The notes below the pieces were generated by a model. That model had not been told where the DNA came from. It did not search any database and was given only the letters and a program-made list of their open reading frames with translations. Position numbers and translations under genes: made by a program. This document shows positions 51,302 to 63,866 of a DNA stretch of 64,000 bases, in pieces. Within the stretch, counting starts at the first letter, position 1; every line of letters begins with the position of its first letter. Origin of the DNA: Sinorhizobium meliloti 4H41 (GTDB lineage Bacteria; Pseudomonadota; Alphaproteobacteria; Rhizobiales; Rhizobiaceae); the NCBI RefSeq assembly GCF_000375585.1, contig NZ_AQWP01000002.1:744001-808000 (forward strand), written 5' to 3'.

Positions 51302-53158
51302 TCAGCCCTCGAACGCCTCGATCACGGCGAGAAACGCTTCGCCATATCTCTCCCGCTTGCTCTCGCCGATACCGGGAACGTCGAGCAATTCGTCGAAATC
51401 GCGCGGACGACGCTTGGCGAGAGCGATCAAGGTCGTATCCGGAAAGACGACATAGGGCGGCACGTCCATCTCTCGGGCGAGAGAGAGGCGCTCCGACCGG
51501 AGCCGCTCGAACAACTCGAGATCCGATCCCGCGAGGTCCGATCGTTCCCCGGTCGCCTTCGACCCGCGTGCGGCTTTGGCCTTGCCGGAGCTCGGACGAT
51601 CCTTGCGGAAGAGCACCTGCCGTTCGCGGCGAAAGACGCTGCGGGCCTCGGGCTCGAGCTTCAACGCTCCGAAGGCGCCGTGGTCCACGGAGATCAGCCC
51701 GGCGGCGAGCAGTTGCCGGAAGATCGACTGCCAGGTGCGCGCCGGCAGGTCCTTGCCGGCCCCGAAGACCGGCATGTCGATATGGCCGAAGCGCTCCGTC
51801 TTCTCGTTCACGCTGCCCGTAAGCACATCGATCAGATGGCCGGTTCCGAAGCGCTCTCCGGTCCGGTAGACGGCGGCAAGCGCCTTGATCGCCGCTTCCG
51901 TGCCGTCCCAGGTCTCGACGGGCTTCAGGCAGGTGTCGCAATGACCGCAGCCGCCCGGATGAGCCTCACCGAAATGCGCGAGGATGGCCTGGCGCCGGCA
52001 GCCTGCCGTCTCGCAAATGGCAAGCAGCGAATTGAGTTTCGCCCGCTCGATGCGCTTGATTTCCTCGGGCGCCCCGCCCTCGTCGATCATCCGCCGGCGC
52101 TGAATGACGTCGGCCATGCCATAGGCCATCCACACTTCGGAAGGCAGACCATCGCGACCCGCCCTCCCCGTCTCCTGGTAGTAGGCCTCGACCGAGCCCG
52201 GGAGATCGAGATGGGCGACGTAGCGCACATCCGGCTTGTCGATCCCCATGCCGAAGGCGACGGTTGCGACGAGGCACAGATTCTCCTCCTTCAGGAATGC
52301 ATCCTGATGGGCGTCGCGCGCCGCCCGCTCCATGCCGGCATGATAGGGAAGTGCACGGATGCCCTGTGCATCGAGCCATTCCGCCGTGTCCTCGACCTTC
52401 GCGCGCGACAGGCAATAGACGATGCCGCTTGCATCCTTGAAGCGCGACAGGAAGCGCAGCAATTGCTGGCGAGGCTGATCGCGTTCCACGATCTCATAGG
52501 CGATATTCGGTCGGTCGAAGCTGGAGGTGAAAACACGCGCGCCGCCGAGTGCCAGCCGCTCGATCATATCGTCGCGCGTATGGGGATCCGCGGTGGCGGT
52601 AAGCGCGATGCGCGGCACGCCGGGAAAGCGCTCGGCGAGGCAGCCGAGACCGCGATATTCCGGGCGGAAGTCATGTCCCCATTGCGATACGCAATGGGCC
52701 TCGTCGATCGCGAAAAGGGCGATGTCGGCATCGGCGATCATTTCGGCGAAGCCATCGGTGACGGCGCGCTCCGGCGTCACGTAGAGGAGATCGAGTTCGT
52801 CTCTCGAAAGAGCGCGGCGGACCGCGATCGCCTCGTCCCGCGTCAATGAAGAGTTGAGTGCGGCGGCCCGGATGCCGAGCTGCTTCAGCGCCTCCACCTG
52901 ATCGCGCATCAGGGCGATCAGCGGCGAAACGACGATGCCGACGCCCCGGCGGCAGAGCGCCGGGATCTGGAAGCAGAGCGATTTTCCCGCCCCCGTCGGA
53001 AAGAGCACGACGGCGTCGCCACCGGCAACCACATGGTCGACGACCGCCTGCTGCTGACCGCGGAAGGTGGAATAACCGTAGATACGCTTCAGGAGATCGA
53101 GGGGATTGTTGAGGCCTTCCGTTTCGAACAGGCGGGCGGTGTTGTGGCTTTCGGGCAT
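51302..53158 (-). CDS. recQ: ATP-dependent DNA helicase RecQ
   Basis: 618 aa from ATG 53158 (a start at 53212 would add 18 residues). Helicase motifs: [20 protein letters not shown] (motif 0), [16 protein letters not shown] (Walker A), [20 protein letters not shown] (DEAH), [10 protein letters not shown] (III), [39 protein letters not shown] (VI). The zinc-binding part has CDTCLKP and [16 protein letters not shown]. The HRDC domain is at the C-terminus ([40 protein letters not shown]). Acts in recombination and replication-fork repair. Confidence 0.97.
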   Translation of the reverse strand: MPESHNTARLFETEGLNNPLDLLKRIYGYSTFRGQQQAVVDHVVAGGDAVVLFPTGAGKSLCFQIPALCRRGVGIVVSPLIALMRDQVEALKQLGIRAAALNSSLTRDEAIAVRRALSRDELDLLYVTPERAVTDGFAEMIADADIALFAIDEAHCVSQWGHDFRPEYRGLGCLAERFPGVPRIALTATADPHTRDDMIERLALGGARVFTSSFDRPNIAYEIVERDQPRQQLLRFLSRFKDASGIVYCLSRAKVEDTAEWLDAQGIRALPYHAGMERAARDAHQDAFLKEENLCLVATVAFGMGIDKPDVRYVAHLDLPGSVEAYYQETGRAGRDGLPSEVWMAYGMADVIQRRRMIDEGGAPEEIKRIERAKLNSLLAICETAGCRRQAILAHFGEAHPGGCGHCDTCLKPVETWDGTEAAIKALAAVYRTGERFGTGHLIDVLTGSVNEKTERFGHIDMPVFGAGKDLPARTWQSIFRQLLAAGLISVDHGAFGALKLEPEARSVFRRERQVLFRKDRPSSGKAKAARGSKATGERSDLAGSDLELFERLRSERLSLAREMDVPPYVVFPDTTLIALAKRRPRDFDELLDVPGIGESKRERYGEAFLAVIEAFEG

Positions 53159-53257
53159 GGAATCGCTTTCATCGGGAGCACGCAGTATGGGGTCGCGGCT
53201 GATTGAAGACAAACCGGCTCGGGCCGCTGCTCAACCGGCCCGTCGTGAGAGTATCGG

Positions 53258-55261
53258 CTAACGAGCCGCCGGGCCCTTGACGCGGCCGGAAAGCACGCCG
53301 AAGCCTTCGATGATCGCTTCGAGCTTGTCCATCCGGTGAAGCTCGAGCTGCACCTCCTCCATGGCGCGCACAAGCCGCTGACCCTGCTCCACGTCTTCGG
53401 ACGCCGTGGCTTCCGCGATCTCGCGCTCGAGTTCCCGCTTCTGCCAGAGCAGCGCCTTCGTCCGCCGATGAAGCGTCAGGGCCTGAAGGTAACCTTCGCG
53501 TGCATCCTCCGGAGCCGCCGCCGCCGTTGCGGTCCAGAGCCGCGCATAGCGCACCTGCCGGTCCAGAGCGGCGATCAGCGTGGAGAATCCCTCCGCCTCG
53601 AGCTGCTCCATGAGGGTTTCCCGCGTGAGCCGCAATCCGTTCGCCGCCGCCGCGTTCAGAACCGCAGCCCAGCAGCGCTGCAGATCACGGTGGTCGAACT
53701 CGATCGTGGCAATCTCGTCATACTCGTCGAACAGCAATTGCGGATGATTGACGATCGTCAATGCAAGCACGCTCTCGCGAAGTACCGGCGGGCGAAGCGA
53801 GCCGCGGGCCTTCAGCATCTGATTGAGTTTGGAACTGCCGGCGGTCCCAGCCTCCACGGCCGCGCCCATGACCGGGTTGGGAGCCGGCGACCAGCCCCTG
53901 CCACCCTGCCTGCCCGCCTGCCTCCCGGCTCGCTCGAACGGCCGCCTCTCGCCTCTGAACGGCGCGCTCCCCTGGAGAAACGCATTCAGGCGGTCGCGCA
54001 TGTCCTGCCCATAATGGCGGCGCACGCTCTCGTCGGCGATTACCGAGGTCACCTGCCGCAGCCGCGCTTCGAGTTCGGCGCGTTTTTCCGGCGTGTCGAA
54101 ATCGCCGCCCTGCACCTCGCGCTGCCAGACCATGTCGGCGAGCGAGCGGGCATTGGCGAGCACCTTGTCGAAGGGCTCGCGTCCGTCATGGCGCACCATA
54201 TCGTCCGGGTCCTTGCCCTCCGGCAACAGGGCAAAGCGCACGGACCGGCCAGGCTTCAAATGGGGCAGCGCGAGATCGACGGCCCGATGGGCGGCGCGCA
54301 CGCCGGCGCCGTCGCCATCGAAGCAGAGCACCGGCTGGGTCGTCATCTTCCATAAGAGATCGAGCTGATTTTCGGTCAGCGCCGTGCCGAGCGGCGCAAC
54401 GGCATTTTCTATCCCAGCCTGATGAAGCGCGATCACGTCCATATAGCCTTCGACGGCAATGATCGTGCCTGCGCCGTCGGCACCCTGCGAAGCCCGCCGG
54501 GCGCGGGCGAAATTGAAGAGCACATTGCCCTTGTGAAAGAGCTCGGTCTCGTTGGAGTTCAGATATTTTGCCGGGGCGTCCGGCGACATGGCGCGCCCGC
54601 CGAAGGCGATCACCTTTTCTCGGGCGGACGGGATCGGGAACATGATCCTGTCGCGGAAGCGGTCGTAGGAAACCGGAATGCCGTCGCCGTGCACGACGAG
54701 GCCGCAGGCCTCGATCTGCTCCTTGCCGATACCCTTTCCGGCGAGAAACTCCTTCAGTGCATTGCGGCTGTCGGGTGCAAAGCCGAGACGGAACGTCTCG
54801 ATCGTGCGGCCGGTCAGTCCGCGCTCGCGCAGATAGGCGCGCGCCTTTGCCCCGTTCGCCGTCTGAAGCTGATCCTGAAAAAACTGCGTCGCCAGTTCCA
54901 TGACGTCGAGCAGGCTCGTACGTTCCCGCTCGCGCTGCTCGGCCTGCGGGTCCGGCTGCGGCATCGGGACGCCCGCCAAATCAGCGATCTGCTGCACGGC
55001 CTCCGGAAAACTCAGGCCCTCGAGCTCGGTCAGGAAGCGGAAATGATCGCCGGAAACGCCGCAGCCGAAGCAATGGTAGCGGCCCTTGCGATCCTCGCAG
55101 TGGAAGCTCGGAGATTTCTCGCCGTGGAACGGGCAACAGGCCCAATAATCGCCGCGCGAAACATTGGTCTTGCGCCGGTCCCAGGTGACGCGCTTGCCGA
55201 TCACGTCCGAAATGGGGACGCGGTCGCGTATCTCGTCGAGGAAGGACGGTGAAAAGCGCAT
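53258..55261 (-). CDS. dnaG: DNA primase
   Basis: 667 aa from ATG 55261 (MRFSPSFLDEIRDRVPISDV). Zinc finger CPFHGEKSPSFHCEDRKGRY ... HCFGCGVSGD. RNA-polymerase core with YDRFRDRIMFPIPSAREKVI and FGGRAMSPDAPAKYLNSNET. TOPRIM: VEGYMDVIALHQAG and LCFDGDGAGVRAAHRAVDLA. C-terminal helicase-binding domain follows a Gly/Arg-rich linker. Makes primers for the lagging strand. Confidence 0.98.
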   Translation of the reverse strand: MRFSPSFLDEIRDRVPISDVIGKRVTWDRRKTNVSRGDYWACCPFHGEKSPSFHCEDRKGRYHCFGCGVSGDHFRFLTELEGLSFPEAVQQIADLAGVPMPQPDPQAEQRERERTSLLDVMELATQFFQDQLQTANGAKARAYLRERGLTGRTIETFRLGFAPDSRNALKEFLAGKGIGKEQIEACGLVVHGDGIPVSYDRFRDRIMFPIPSAREKVIAFGGRAMSPDAPAKYLNSNETELFHKGNVLFNFARARRASQGADGAGTIIAVEGYMDVIALHQAGIENAVAPLGTALTENQLDLLWKMTTQPVLCFDGDGAGVRAAHRAVDLALPHLKPGRSVRFALLPEGKDPDDMVRHDGREPFDKVLANARSLADMVWQREVQGGDFDTPEKRAELEARLRQVTSVIADESVRRHYGQDMRDRLNAFLQGSAPFRGERRPFERAGRQAGRQGGRGWSPAPNPVMGAAVEAGTAGSSKLNQMLKARGSLRPPVLRESVLALTIVNHPQLLFDEYDEIATIEFDHRDLQRCWAAVLNAAAANGLRLTRETLMEQLEAEGFSTLIAALDRQVRYARLWTATAAAAPEDAREGYLQALTLHRRTKALLWQKRELEREIAEATASEDVEQGQRLVRAMEEVQLELHRMDKLEAIIEGFGVLSGRVKGPAAR

Positions 55262-55468
55262 GGTTACCTCTACCGCATGTCGCCCGAGCCCGTGCAGCGG
55301 CTTCGGGCAACGACATGCATGCAAACCTCCATATAAGCGGCATGGCCGAAGGAAGCCACAGGCAGCCTGCGCCTTGCCCGCTATTCACAGGTACGTGCTC
55401 GATCCAAGGGTAACGCTTGTCGGCCGGCGCGGCACGGGTCGTTTGCCGTCAGCGGCCTTGAGGAATGC

Positions 55469-55488
55469 GCGCCCGCCGTAGCGGGCGC
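55469..55488 (-). terminator. Hairpin after yqeY
   Basis: GCGCCCGC (55469-55476), loop CGTA, GCGGGCGC (55481-55488): perfect 8-bp stem a few nt after the yqeY stop on the minus strand. No long U-run. Confidence 0.55.
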
Positions 55489-55494
55489 TGCGGC

Positions 55495-55944
55495 TTACTT
55501 CAGGAGATCCTTGACCACCCCGGAGGCCTTGCCGAAGTCCATCTTGCCGGGATAACGCTCCTTCAGGGCATTCATGCACTTGCCCATGTCGCGCAGCCCG
55601 TGCGCACCGATTTCCGCGACGGTCTTGGCGCAGACTTCCTTGACCTTTTCCTCGGAAAGCTGCTCCGGCAGAAACTGGTTGATGATGGCGATTTCCTGCC
55701 GCTCCTGCTCGGCAAGCTCCGGCCGGCCGCCCTCGTCATAGACTCGGGCCGATTCCTCGCGCTGCTTGATCATCTTCGCGAGGATCTGCAGAATCTCGTC
55801 GTCGCCGACCGGGTCCTTGCCGTGGCCGCGATTGGCGATGTCGCGGTCCTTGATCGCGGCCTGGATGAGCCGGACGGTCGAGATGCGCCGGGTATCCTTG
55901 GCCTTGAGGGCTTCTTTCAGTGCATTGGCGAAATGCTCGCGCAT
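55495..55944 (-). CDS. yqeY: GatB/YqeY domain protein
   Basis: 149 aa. MREHFANALKEALKAKDTRR, ISTVRLIQAAIKDRDIANRG, DDEILQILAKMIKQREESAR, EQERQEIAIINQFLPEQLSE, GLRDMGKCMNALKERYPGKM: the full YqeY signature. Related to the tail domain of amidotransferase GatB, suggesting tRNA contact, but its activity is not settled. Upstream of dnaG on the same strand. Confidence 0.96.
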   Translation of the reverse strand: MREHFANALKEALKAKDTRRISTVRLIQAAIKDRDIANRGHGKDPVGDDEILQILAKMIKQREESARVYDEGGRPELAEQERQEIAIINQFLPEQLSEEKVKEVCAKTVAEIGAHGLRDMGKCMNALKERYPGKMDFGKASGVVKDLLK

Positions 55945-56270
55945 GTCTTAACTCCATGTCGAAACCGACCCCAGGGCTCTGTCTGCGGGGGCCGGTTCGA
56001 TGCGTCCTTTTGTCATCGTCTTAAACCAGTGCGGCAGGCACAATCAAACGTCTTTGGCAACCGATTGAATTATAACGCATTTTATTTCGGAACAATTCAC
56101 AGCGTCTGGTTGACCTTGCCAGAGCCTTTGGCTATTTTCCGGCACCTGCACGTACATCGGCATGAACTTTCTCCCGCGGGGTTTCCGCGCGCCATGCCGC
56201 ATGCGATCTGAAATGGCCCTGAACCGACCGGCTTTCAAGCCTCGCTTTCGGCCACAACGGGATAGAGACG
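55945..56270. other. Divergent promoter region of yqeY and carA
   Basis: 326 nt. Contains AT-rich stretches such as TTGAATTATAACGCATTTTA near 56065, suitable for promoters. No open frame with protein-like content and no obvious pyrimidine attenuator was found by eye. Confidence 0.45.
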
Positions 56271-57476
56271 ATGACCGCGACACCCGCATGGACAATCCAG
56301 AAACCCACTGCCCTGCTCGTTCTGGCCGACGGCACGGTGATCGAAGGCAAGGGCATCGGCGCGACCGGTAAGGTTCAGGCCGAGGTCTGTTTCAACACGG
56401 CGTTGACCGGGTACCAGGAAATCCTGACCGATCCCTCCTATCTCGGCCAGATCGTCACGTTCACCTTCCCGCATATCGGCAATATCGGCGCCAATGACGA
56501 GGACATCGAGGATCTTACGCCTGCCGCCCGCAACGGTGCCGTCGGCGTCATCTTCAAGGCAGACATCACCGAGCCCTCCAACTACCGCGCCGCCAAGCAC
56601 CTCGACGCCTGGCTGAAGGCGCGCGGCATCATCGGGCTCTGCGGCATCGACACGCGGGCGCTGACGGCCTGGATCCGCGAAAACGGCATGCCCAACGCCG
56701 TCATCGCCCACGACCCGGCGGGCGTCTTCGACGTCGAGGCGCTGAAGGCCGAGGCAAAGGCCTGGAGCGGCCTCGAAGGCCTCGATCTCGCCAAGGTCGC
56801 CACGTCCGGGCAGTCCTATCGCTGGAACGAGAAGCCGTGGGTCTGGGACGAGGGCTACTCGACGCTGGGCGAGACCGACGCCGCTTATCACGTCGTGGCT
56901 CTCGACTACGGCGTCAAGCGCAACATCCTCCGCCTCTTCGCCGGCCTGAACTGCCGTGTCACCGTCGTTCCGGCTCAGACGAGCGCCGAGGAAGTCATCG
57001 CGCTCAAGCCGGACGGCATCTTCCTGTCGAACGGCCCGGGCGACCCGGCCGCGACGGGCGAATATGCCGTGCCGGTCATTCAGGACCTTCTCAAGACGGA
57101 TATCCCGGTCTTCGGTATATGCCTCGGCCACCAGATGCTGGCACTGGCGCTCGGTGCCAAGACCGAAAAGATGCACCAGGGACACCACGGCGCCAACCAC
57201 CCGGTCAAGGACCACACCACCGGCAAGGTTGAGATCGTTTCGATGAACCACGGCTTCGCGGTCGATGCGAACTCGCTTCCGCAAGGCGTTGAACAGACTC
57301 ACATCTCGCTCTTCGACGGCACCAATTGCGGCCTGCGCGTCGGCGGCAGGCCGATCTTCTCCGTCCAGCATCACCCGGAAGCATCGCCAGGCCCGCAGGA
57401 CAGCCACTACCTCTTCCGCCGCTTCCTGAATCTCATTCGCGAGAAGAAGGGCGAACCGGCACTCGCCGAGCGCTGA
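56271..57476 (+). CDS. carA: Carbamoyl-phosphate synthase small subunit
   Basis: 401 aa. N-terminal CPSase domain (ALLVLADGTVIEGKGIGATG, CFNTALTGYQEILTDPSYLG). C-terminal glutamine amidotransferase: DYGVKRNILRLFAGLNCRVT, GIFLSNGPGDPAATGEYAVP, nucleophile Cys in GICLGHQMLALALG, and His-x-Glu in FSVQHHPEASPGPQD. Supplies ammonia from glutamine to CarB for arginine and pyrimidine synthesis. carB is not in the window. Followed by a terminator. Confidence 0.98.
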   Translation: MTATPAWTIQKPTALLVLADGTVIEGKGIGATGKVQAEVCFNTALTGYQEILTDPSYLGQIVTFTFPHIGNIGANDEDIEDLTPAARNGAVGVIFKADITEPSNYRAAKHLDAWLKARGIIGLCGIDTRALTAWIRENGMPNAVIAHDPAGVFDVEALKAEAKAWSGLEGLDLAKVATSGQSYRWNEKPWVWDEGYSTLGETDAAYHVVALDYGVKRNILRLFAGLNCRVTVVPAQTSAEEVIALKPDGIFLSNGPGDPAATGEYAVPVIQDLLKTDIPVFGICLGHQMLALALGAKTEKMHQGHHGANHPVKDHTTGKVEIVSMNHGFAVDANSLPQGVEQTHISLFDGTNCGLRVGGRPIFSVQHHPEASPGPQDSHYLFRRFLNLIREKKGEPALAER

Positions 57477-57484
57477 GTTCTTTC

Positions 57485-57507
57485 AAGGCCCGCCTCGTGC
57501 GGGCCTT
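57485..57507 (+). terminator. Intrinsic terminator of carA
   Basis: AAGGCCCGC (57485-57493), loop CTCGT, GCGGGCCTT (57499-57507), then CTTGC. It starts 9 nt after the stop and is shared with the convergent LysR gene. Confidence 0.8.
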
Positions 57508-57513
57508 CTTGCA

Positions 57514-58404
57514 TCAGCCGTCGACGAGACGCTCGGCGATGAAATCGACCGTTGCCCGTACGGAGGGGAGCTGCCCGCGCCGGTGCGGCATCAAGATCGT
57601 CGTCATCACTTTGCCGGCGGTCCACTTCGGAAGAATGCGGACAAGCGTGCCGCTTTCGATCTCCTGCTGACAAAGCTTGCCGGGCAAGGTGGTGATGCCG
57701 AGACCCGCGAGCGCAGCTTCTCGCAGGACGCGGGATTCGTCGGCCACGAAACGCGGCCTCGGCGAGACCGACACGGTCGCCCCATCGGCGCGCTCCATCA
57801 CCCAGCCTTCGGACGCCAGCGACGTGAGCAGCCCATCATGACGATCGAGGTCCTCCGGGCGTTCGGGAGTGCCGTTCCCTCGCAAATAGAGCGGTGAGGC
57901 GACGATCAGCTTAGCCTGAAATCCGACGCGGCGCTGGACGAGGCCCGAATCCGGCAGCGGTGCGAAATGGTCTCGCACCGCAAGATCGAAGCCTTCCTGG
58001 ATGACGTCGACAAAGCGGTCCGTCGCATGCAGCGTCACGCGCAGCTTCGGATAGGCAAGTGCGAGCTGCGGCAGGAGCGGCGCCAGGGATAGCTGCGCGG
58101 TCGGCACCGAAGCCGTGATCCTCACCGTGCCGCTGGGTTCGGCAAGTCTGCCCCTGACGATATTCTCCGCCGCTTCCGCCTCGATCATCATCGCCGCCGC
58201 GTGGCGATAGAAATCCTTGCCGGTTTCGGTCACAGCGAAATGACGCGACGTGCGGTTGATCAACCGGGCGCCGAGATCCTTTTCCAGTTCGGCCACGCGC
58301 TTGCTGAGCGTGGATTTCGGCAGGTTCAGCGCTCGCGCGGCCGGCGCGAAACCCCCGTGGTCCACGACGTGAACAAAGAACGTGAAGTCGTTGAGATTGG
58401 CCAT
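57514..58404 (-). CDS. LysR-family transcriptional regulator
   Basis: 296 aa. N-terminal winged helix: MANLNDFTFFVHVVDHGGFA, PAARALNLPKSTLSKRVAEL, EKDLGARLINRTSRHFAVTE. The effector domain follows (SGTVRITASVPTAQLSLAPL; QEGFDLAVRDHFAPLPDSGL). LysR of the AaeR/DmlR-like group. Divergent from the SDR/dehydrogenase pair; the palindrome at 58470-58483 between them is a likely operator. Confidence 0.93.
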   Translation of the reverse strand: MANLNDFTFFVHVVDHGGFAPAARALNLPKSTLSKRVAELEKDLGARLINRTSRHFAVTETGKDFYRHAAAMMIEAEAAENIVRGRLAEPSGTVRITASVPTAQLSLAPLLPQLALAYPKLRVTLHATDRFVDVIQEGFDLAVRDHFAPLPDSGLVQRRVGFQAKLIVASPLYLRGNGTPERPEDLDRHDGLLTSLASEGWVMERADGATVSVSPRPRFVADESRVLREAALAGLGITTLPGKLCQQEIESGTLVRILPKWTAGKVMTTILMPHRRGQLPSVRATVDFIAERLVDG

Positions 58405-58456
58405 GGTTTTCCATCATCCACAAGCGTGAACGATAGATCCACGCAGAGCCATCTAG

Positions 58457-59278
<822 letters not shown>

Positions 59279-59302
59279 ATGATTTCGAGAAAGGTACGAT
59301 CC

Positions 59303-60169
59303 ATGAGCAGCATTTCAGTTCTCGGCATGGGCGCCATGGGGACGGCGCTTGCACGCACGCTCCTCAAGAACGGCCATAGCGTCACGGTCTGGAACCGGAC
59401 GCGATCGCGCGCCGAGCCGCTTGCAGGTGCCGGTGCGAAGATCGCGGAAAGCCCGGCCGAAGCAATTGCAGCGAGCGAACTCGCCATCCTCTGCCTCGTC
59501 GATTACCCCGCCGCACGGGCGGTCCTGGAACAGGCGGAGGAGGCGCTTGCCGGCCGTGACCTCCTCAACCTGACCAACGGCACGCCGGGTGACGCCCGGG
59601 AACTCGGCACGTGGCTGGCGGCCAAGGCAGCGATCTATCTCGACGGGGGGATCATGGCGATCCCGCCGATGATCGGCGGGGCCGGCGCCCTGATCCTTTA
59701 CAGCGGCTCGCGTGCGTTATTCGATCGGCACAGTTCGGCCCTCGAAGCCCTTGCCGAAAGCCGTCACCTTGGCGAAGACGAGGGATTGGCTTCACTCTAC
59801 GACATAGCGCTGCTGTCAGGCATGTACGGGCTCTTCTCGGGCTTCCTGCACGCGAGCGCGCTGGTGACCAGCGCCGGAGGCAAGGCCGTCGACTTCCTGC
59901 CGCTGCTCCTGCCTTGGATCGAGGCGATGAGCGGTACCCTGCCCGACCTCGCCGGCAAGATCGATAGCGGCATGCACGGCCGCGATGTCGTCTCCAACAT
60001 CGCCATGCAGAAGATCGCGCTCGCGAACATAGTGAGGGCAAGCGAAGAACAGGGCGTCGCTCCCGATTTCATGCAACCCATGTTGCGGCTGGCGGGCGAC
60101 CGCGTCGACAGTGGGGGCCACGGCGACGACATCTCCGCCGTCGTCGAAGTGATCCGGAAGCGAAAGTGA
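59303..60169 (+). CDS. NAD(P)-binding 3-hydroxyisobutyrate-dehydrogenase/imine-reductase-like oxidoreductase
   Basis: 288 aa from ATG 59303, GAAAGG upstream. N-terminal Rossmann fold ISVLGMGAMGTALARTLLKN, GHSVTVWNRTRSRAEPLAGA; substrate loop LLNLTNGTPGDARELGTWLA and YLDGGIMAIPPMIGG. The C-terminal helical domain (GLFSGFLHASALVTSAGGKA, DFLPLLLPWIEAMSGTLPDL) lacks the usual Lys of beta-hydroxyacid dehydrogenases, as in imine-reductase-like members. Probably co-transcribed with the SDR. Confidence 0.85.
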   Translation: MSSISVLGMGAMGTALARTLLKNGHSVTVWNRTRSRAEPLAGAGAKIAESPAEAIAASELAILCLVDYPAARAVLEQAEEALAGRDLLNLTNGTPGDARELGTWLAAKAAIYLDGGIMAIPPMIGGAGALILYSGSRALFDRHSSALEALAESRHLGEDEGLASLYDIALLSGMYGLFSGFLHASALVTSAGGKAVDFLPLLLPWIEAMSGTLPDLAGKIDSGMHGRDVVSNIAMQKIALANIVRASEEQGVAPDFMQPMLRLAGDRVDSGGHGDDISAVVEVIRKRK

Positions 60170-60238
60170 TTCTGTTCCAACGGGCTAGGACTGCTGCTTG
60201 AATCGGACTGGCAGATTGCTGAATCAAGCTCTGAACAT

Positions 60239-60264
60239 GAAAAAGCCCGCCGTTGCAGCGGGCT
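60239..60264 (-). terminator. Intrinsic terminator of the aspartate aminotransferase gene
   Basis: On the minus strand AGCCCGC, 7-nt loop, GCGGGCT followed by TTTTCATG. It lies 25 nt after the gene's stop; the plus-strand version also serves the convergent dehydrogenase. Confidence 0.8.
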
Positions 60265-60288
60265 CTTTCATGTGGGTCTGCAGGAGCA

Positions 60289-61889
<1,601 letters not shown>

Positions 61890-62087
61890 ATGTTTCTCGA
61901 TGATGAAGTCGCCGCCTCGCGCACCCGCCGCAACGAGGCACGCTGGGGTTTCTATATCGCGCTCGCCGCACTTGCGGCCTGCATCGTGATGGTCCTCGGA
62001 TTGATGACGCAGGTGACGACGCAAGCCGACATCGGGCAGCAGCCCGCGACGGCCCACGTCCAGTCCGAAGCCGCGCGCCATGGCTGA
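61890..62087 (+). CDS. Small single-span membrane protein
   Basis: 65 aa from ATG 61890 (MFLDDEVAASRTRRNEARWG), then one hydrophobic span (FYIALAALAACIVMVLGLMT) and a short polar tail. It overlaps the next gene by 8 nt, which has a similar size and layout, so they are probably a pair. Function unknown. Confidence 0.65.
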   Translation: MFLDDEVAASRTRRNEARWGFYIALAALAACIVMVLGLMTQVTTQADIGQQPATAHVQSEAARHG

Positions 62088-62364
62088 CAACGATAACGCG
62101 TCGCAGCCGAACGCCGACCTCTTCGCACGACTGTCGGCGATCCAGACAATCGTCGTTGCGATTGTCGCCCTATTCGCCCTTGCCGGCCTGATGCTCGTCG
62201 GCAAAGGCTTCTACGTGAAGGCCAAAGACGAGGTCGCGCGGTATCTGCTTCAGCAAAACTCCGGAGGACGACATCGTTCCGCGACGGAAGGCGAACCCCA
62301 GCCGACGCGCCTCGAGGCGATCCGAGAAGCGCCGGGACCGCTCACCACAGGATCGGTGCGATAA
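62080..62364 (+). CDS. Small single-span membrane protein
   Basis: 94 aa. A polar start (MADNDNASQPNADLFARLSA) is followed by one span (IQTIVVAIVALFALAGLMLV) and a charged, Gly/Arg/Pro-rich tail. Coupled to the preceding membrane gene. No family recognised. Confidence 0.65.
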   Translation: MADNDNASQPNADLFARLSAIQTIVVAIVALFALAGLMLVGKGFYVKAKDEVARYLLQQNSGGRHRSATEGEPQPTRLEAIREAPGPLTTGSVR

Positions 62365-62489
62365 AGCCGTTTTGATCCGATTTGACTTGAAGGCCCGTGC
62401 GTGCCGCTCCAGTTTGCGCGTTGCTCGCGCGTTCGGACCTCCGAGACGGCACGATGCATTTGCTCAGACGGACGGACCGGAGGAATGCA

Positions 62490-63680
62490 ATGCGGCACTC
62501 GCGCTGGAATACTGGCGGCTCAATGGACATCGGAACAGTGTTTACATTCTCGACGGCGGCTGCAGTCTCGCTCTTTCTTGCCTTCGCCTCGTCCCCTGCC
62601 GCTGCGCAGGAGAGGCGGGAATTTCCCACTCAGACAGGAACCGTTCTCGTCGAGACGCTTGCCTCGGGGCTGGAGCATCCCTGGGCGGTCGAAGCCATGC
62701 CCGACGGGGCGCTGATCGTCACCGAACGACCCGGCCGGCTGCGCATTCTGCGCGACGGCAAGCTGTCGGCTGCGATCAAGGGGGTGCCGAAAGCGGCCGC
62801 TCATGGCCAGGGCGGTCTTCTGGACGTCGCCCTTGATCGGCAATTTGCGACCAACAGGACGCTCTATCTCACTCTTTCCGTCCGCGGTGATGGTGGCTAC
62901 GGCACCGTTCTCGTGCGGGCGGCTCTTTCGCAGGACGAGCAGAGCCTGAGGGATGTGAAGGAGATCTTCCGGATGAACAGGTTTACCCGGAAGGGGCAGC
63001 ACTTCGGCTCGCGCATCGCCATCGACAAGGACGGCAGCCTGTTCTTCGGCATCGGCGATCGCGGCGAAGGCGAGCGCGCCCAGGACCCGCGCGACCATGC
63101 CGGTTCGATCCTCCACATCAACGCCGACGGCAGCATTCCCGCCTCCAATCCCTATCGCGGCGGCACCGGCGGCCTTGCCGAGATCTGGTCAATAGGGCAC
63201 CGCAACCCCCAGGGCATCGCCTTCGATCCCGAAGACGGCAAGCTTTTGACCGTCGAGCACGGCGCGCGCGGCGGCGACGAGGTGAACAATCCGCAGCCCG
63301 GCAGAAACTACGGCTGGCCGGTGATCACCTTCGGCAAGGATTATTCCGGAGTGGAGATCGGCGAGGGCACCGCGAAGGAAGGTCTTGAGCAGCCGCTCTT
63401 CTATTGGGACCCATCAATCGCGCCCGGCGCGATCGCCGTTTATCGCGGCCAAATGTTTCCGGAGTGGAACGGCGACCTTTTGATCGCGGCACTGAAGTAC
63501 CAGTTGCTTGCCCGCCTGGACCGCGACGAGACCGGCGCCGTGACCAATGAGGAACGGCTGTTCGACGGCGAATTCGGCCGCATCCGCGACGTCATCGTCG
63601 CTTCCGACGGGGCACTGATCATGGTCACCGACGAGGAGGACGGCGCAGTGCTCAGGGTCTCCAAAGCTCCGACGCAATGA
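62490..63680 (+). CDS. Periplasmic PQQ-dependent sugar dehydrogenase (glucose/sorbosone dehydrogenase family)
   Basis: 396 aa from ATG 62490, which has CGGAGGA 5 nt upstream. Signal peptide ends SSPAAAQE. GSDH beta-propeller motifs: LEHPWAVEAMPDGALIVTER, GQGGLLDVALDRQFATNRTL, GQHFGSRIAIDKDGSLFFGI, GDRGEGERAQDPRDHAGSIL, WSIGHRNPQGIAFDPEDGKL, EHGARGGDEVNNPQPGRNYG. YliI-type periplasmic dehydrogenase that oxidises aldose sugars with PQQ. PQQ synthesis genes are not in the window. Confidence 0.93.
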   Translation: MRHSRWNTGGSMDIGTVFTFSTAAAVSLFLAFASSPAAAQERREFPTQTGTVLVETLASGLEHPWAVEAMPDGALIVTERPGRLRILRDGKLSAAIKGVPKAAAHGQGGLLDVALDRQFATNRTLYLTLSVRGDGGYGTVLVRAALSQDEQSLRDVKEIFRMNRFTRKGQHFGSRIAIDKDGSLFFGIGDRGEGERAQDPRDHAGSILHINADGSIPASNPYRGGTGGLAEIWSIGHRNPQGIAFDPEDGKLLTVEHGARGGDEVNNPQPGRNYGWPVITFGKDYSGVEIGEGTAKEGLEQPLFYWDPSIAPGAIAVYRGQMFPEWNGDLLIAALKYQLLARLDRDETGAVTNEERLFDGEFGRIRDVIVASDGALIMVTDEEDGAVLRVSKAPTQ

Positions 63681-63866
63681 GTCCGCTACGGAACGGCTGC
63701 CCAGCTTGGCGGCGACACGGAGCGGCTTGCCCGAAAAAAACGCAACTGATAGAGCGAGGTCGCAATCACCTGAGCAGCATGGCTTCGGAGTGATTCTCGA
63801 AAGTCGCGGAATATGGCGCGAAGATCGCGCGCCTCCCGTGAGCAGGACCACGACCCGGAGCCAGCG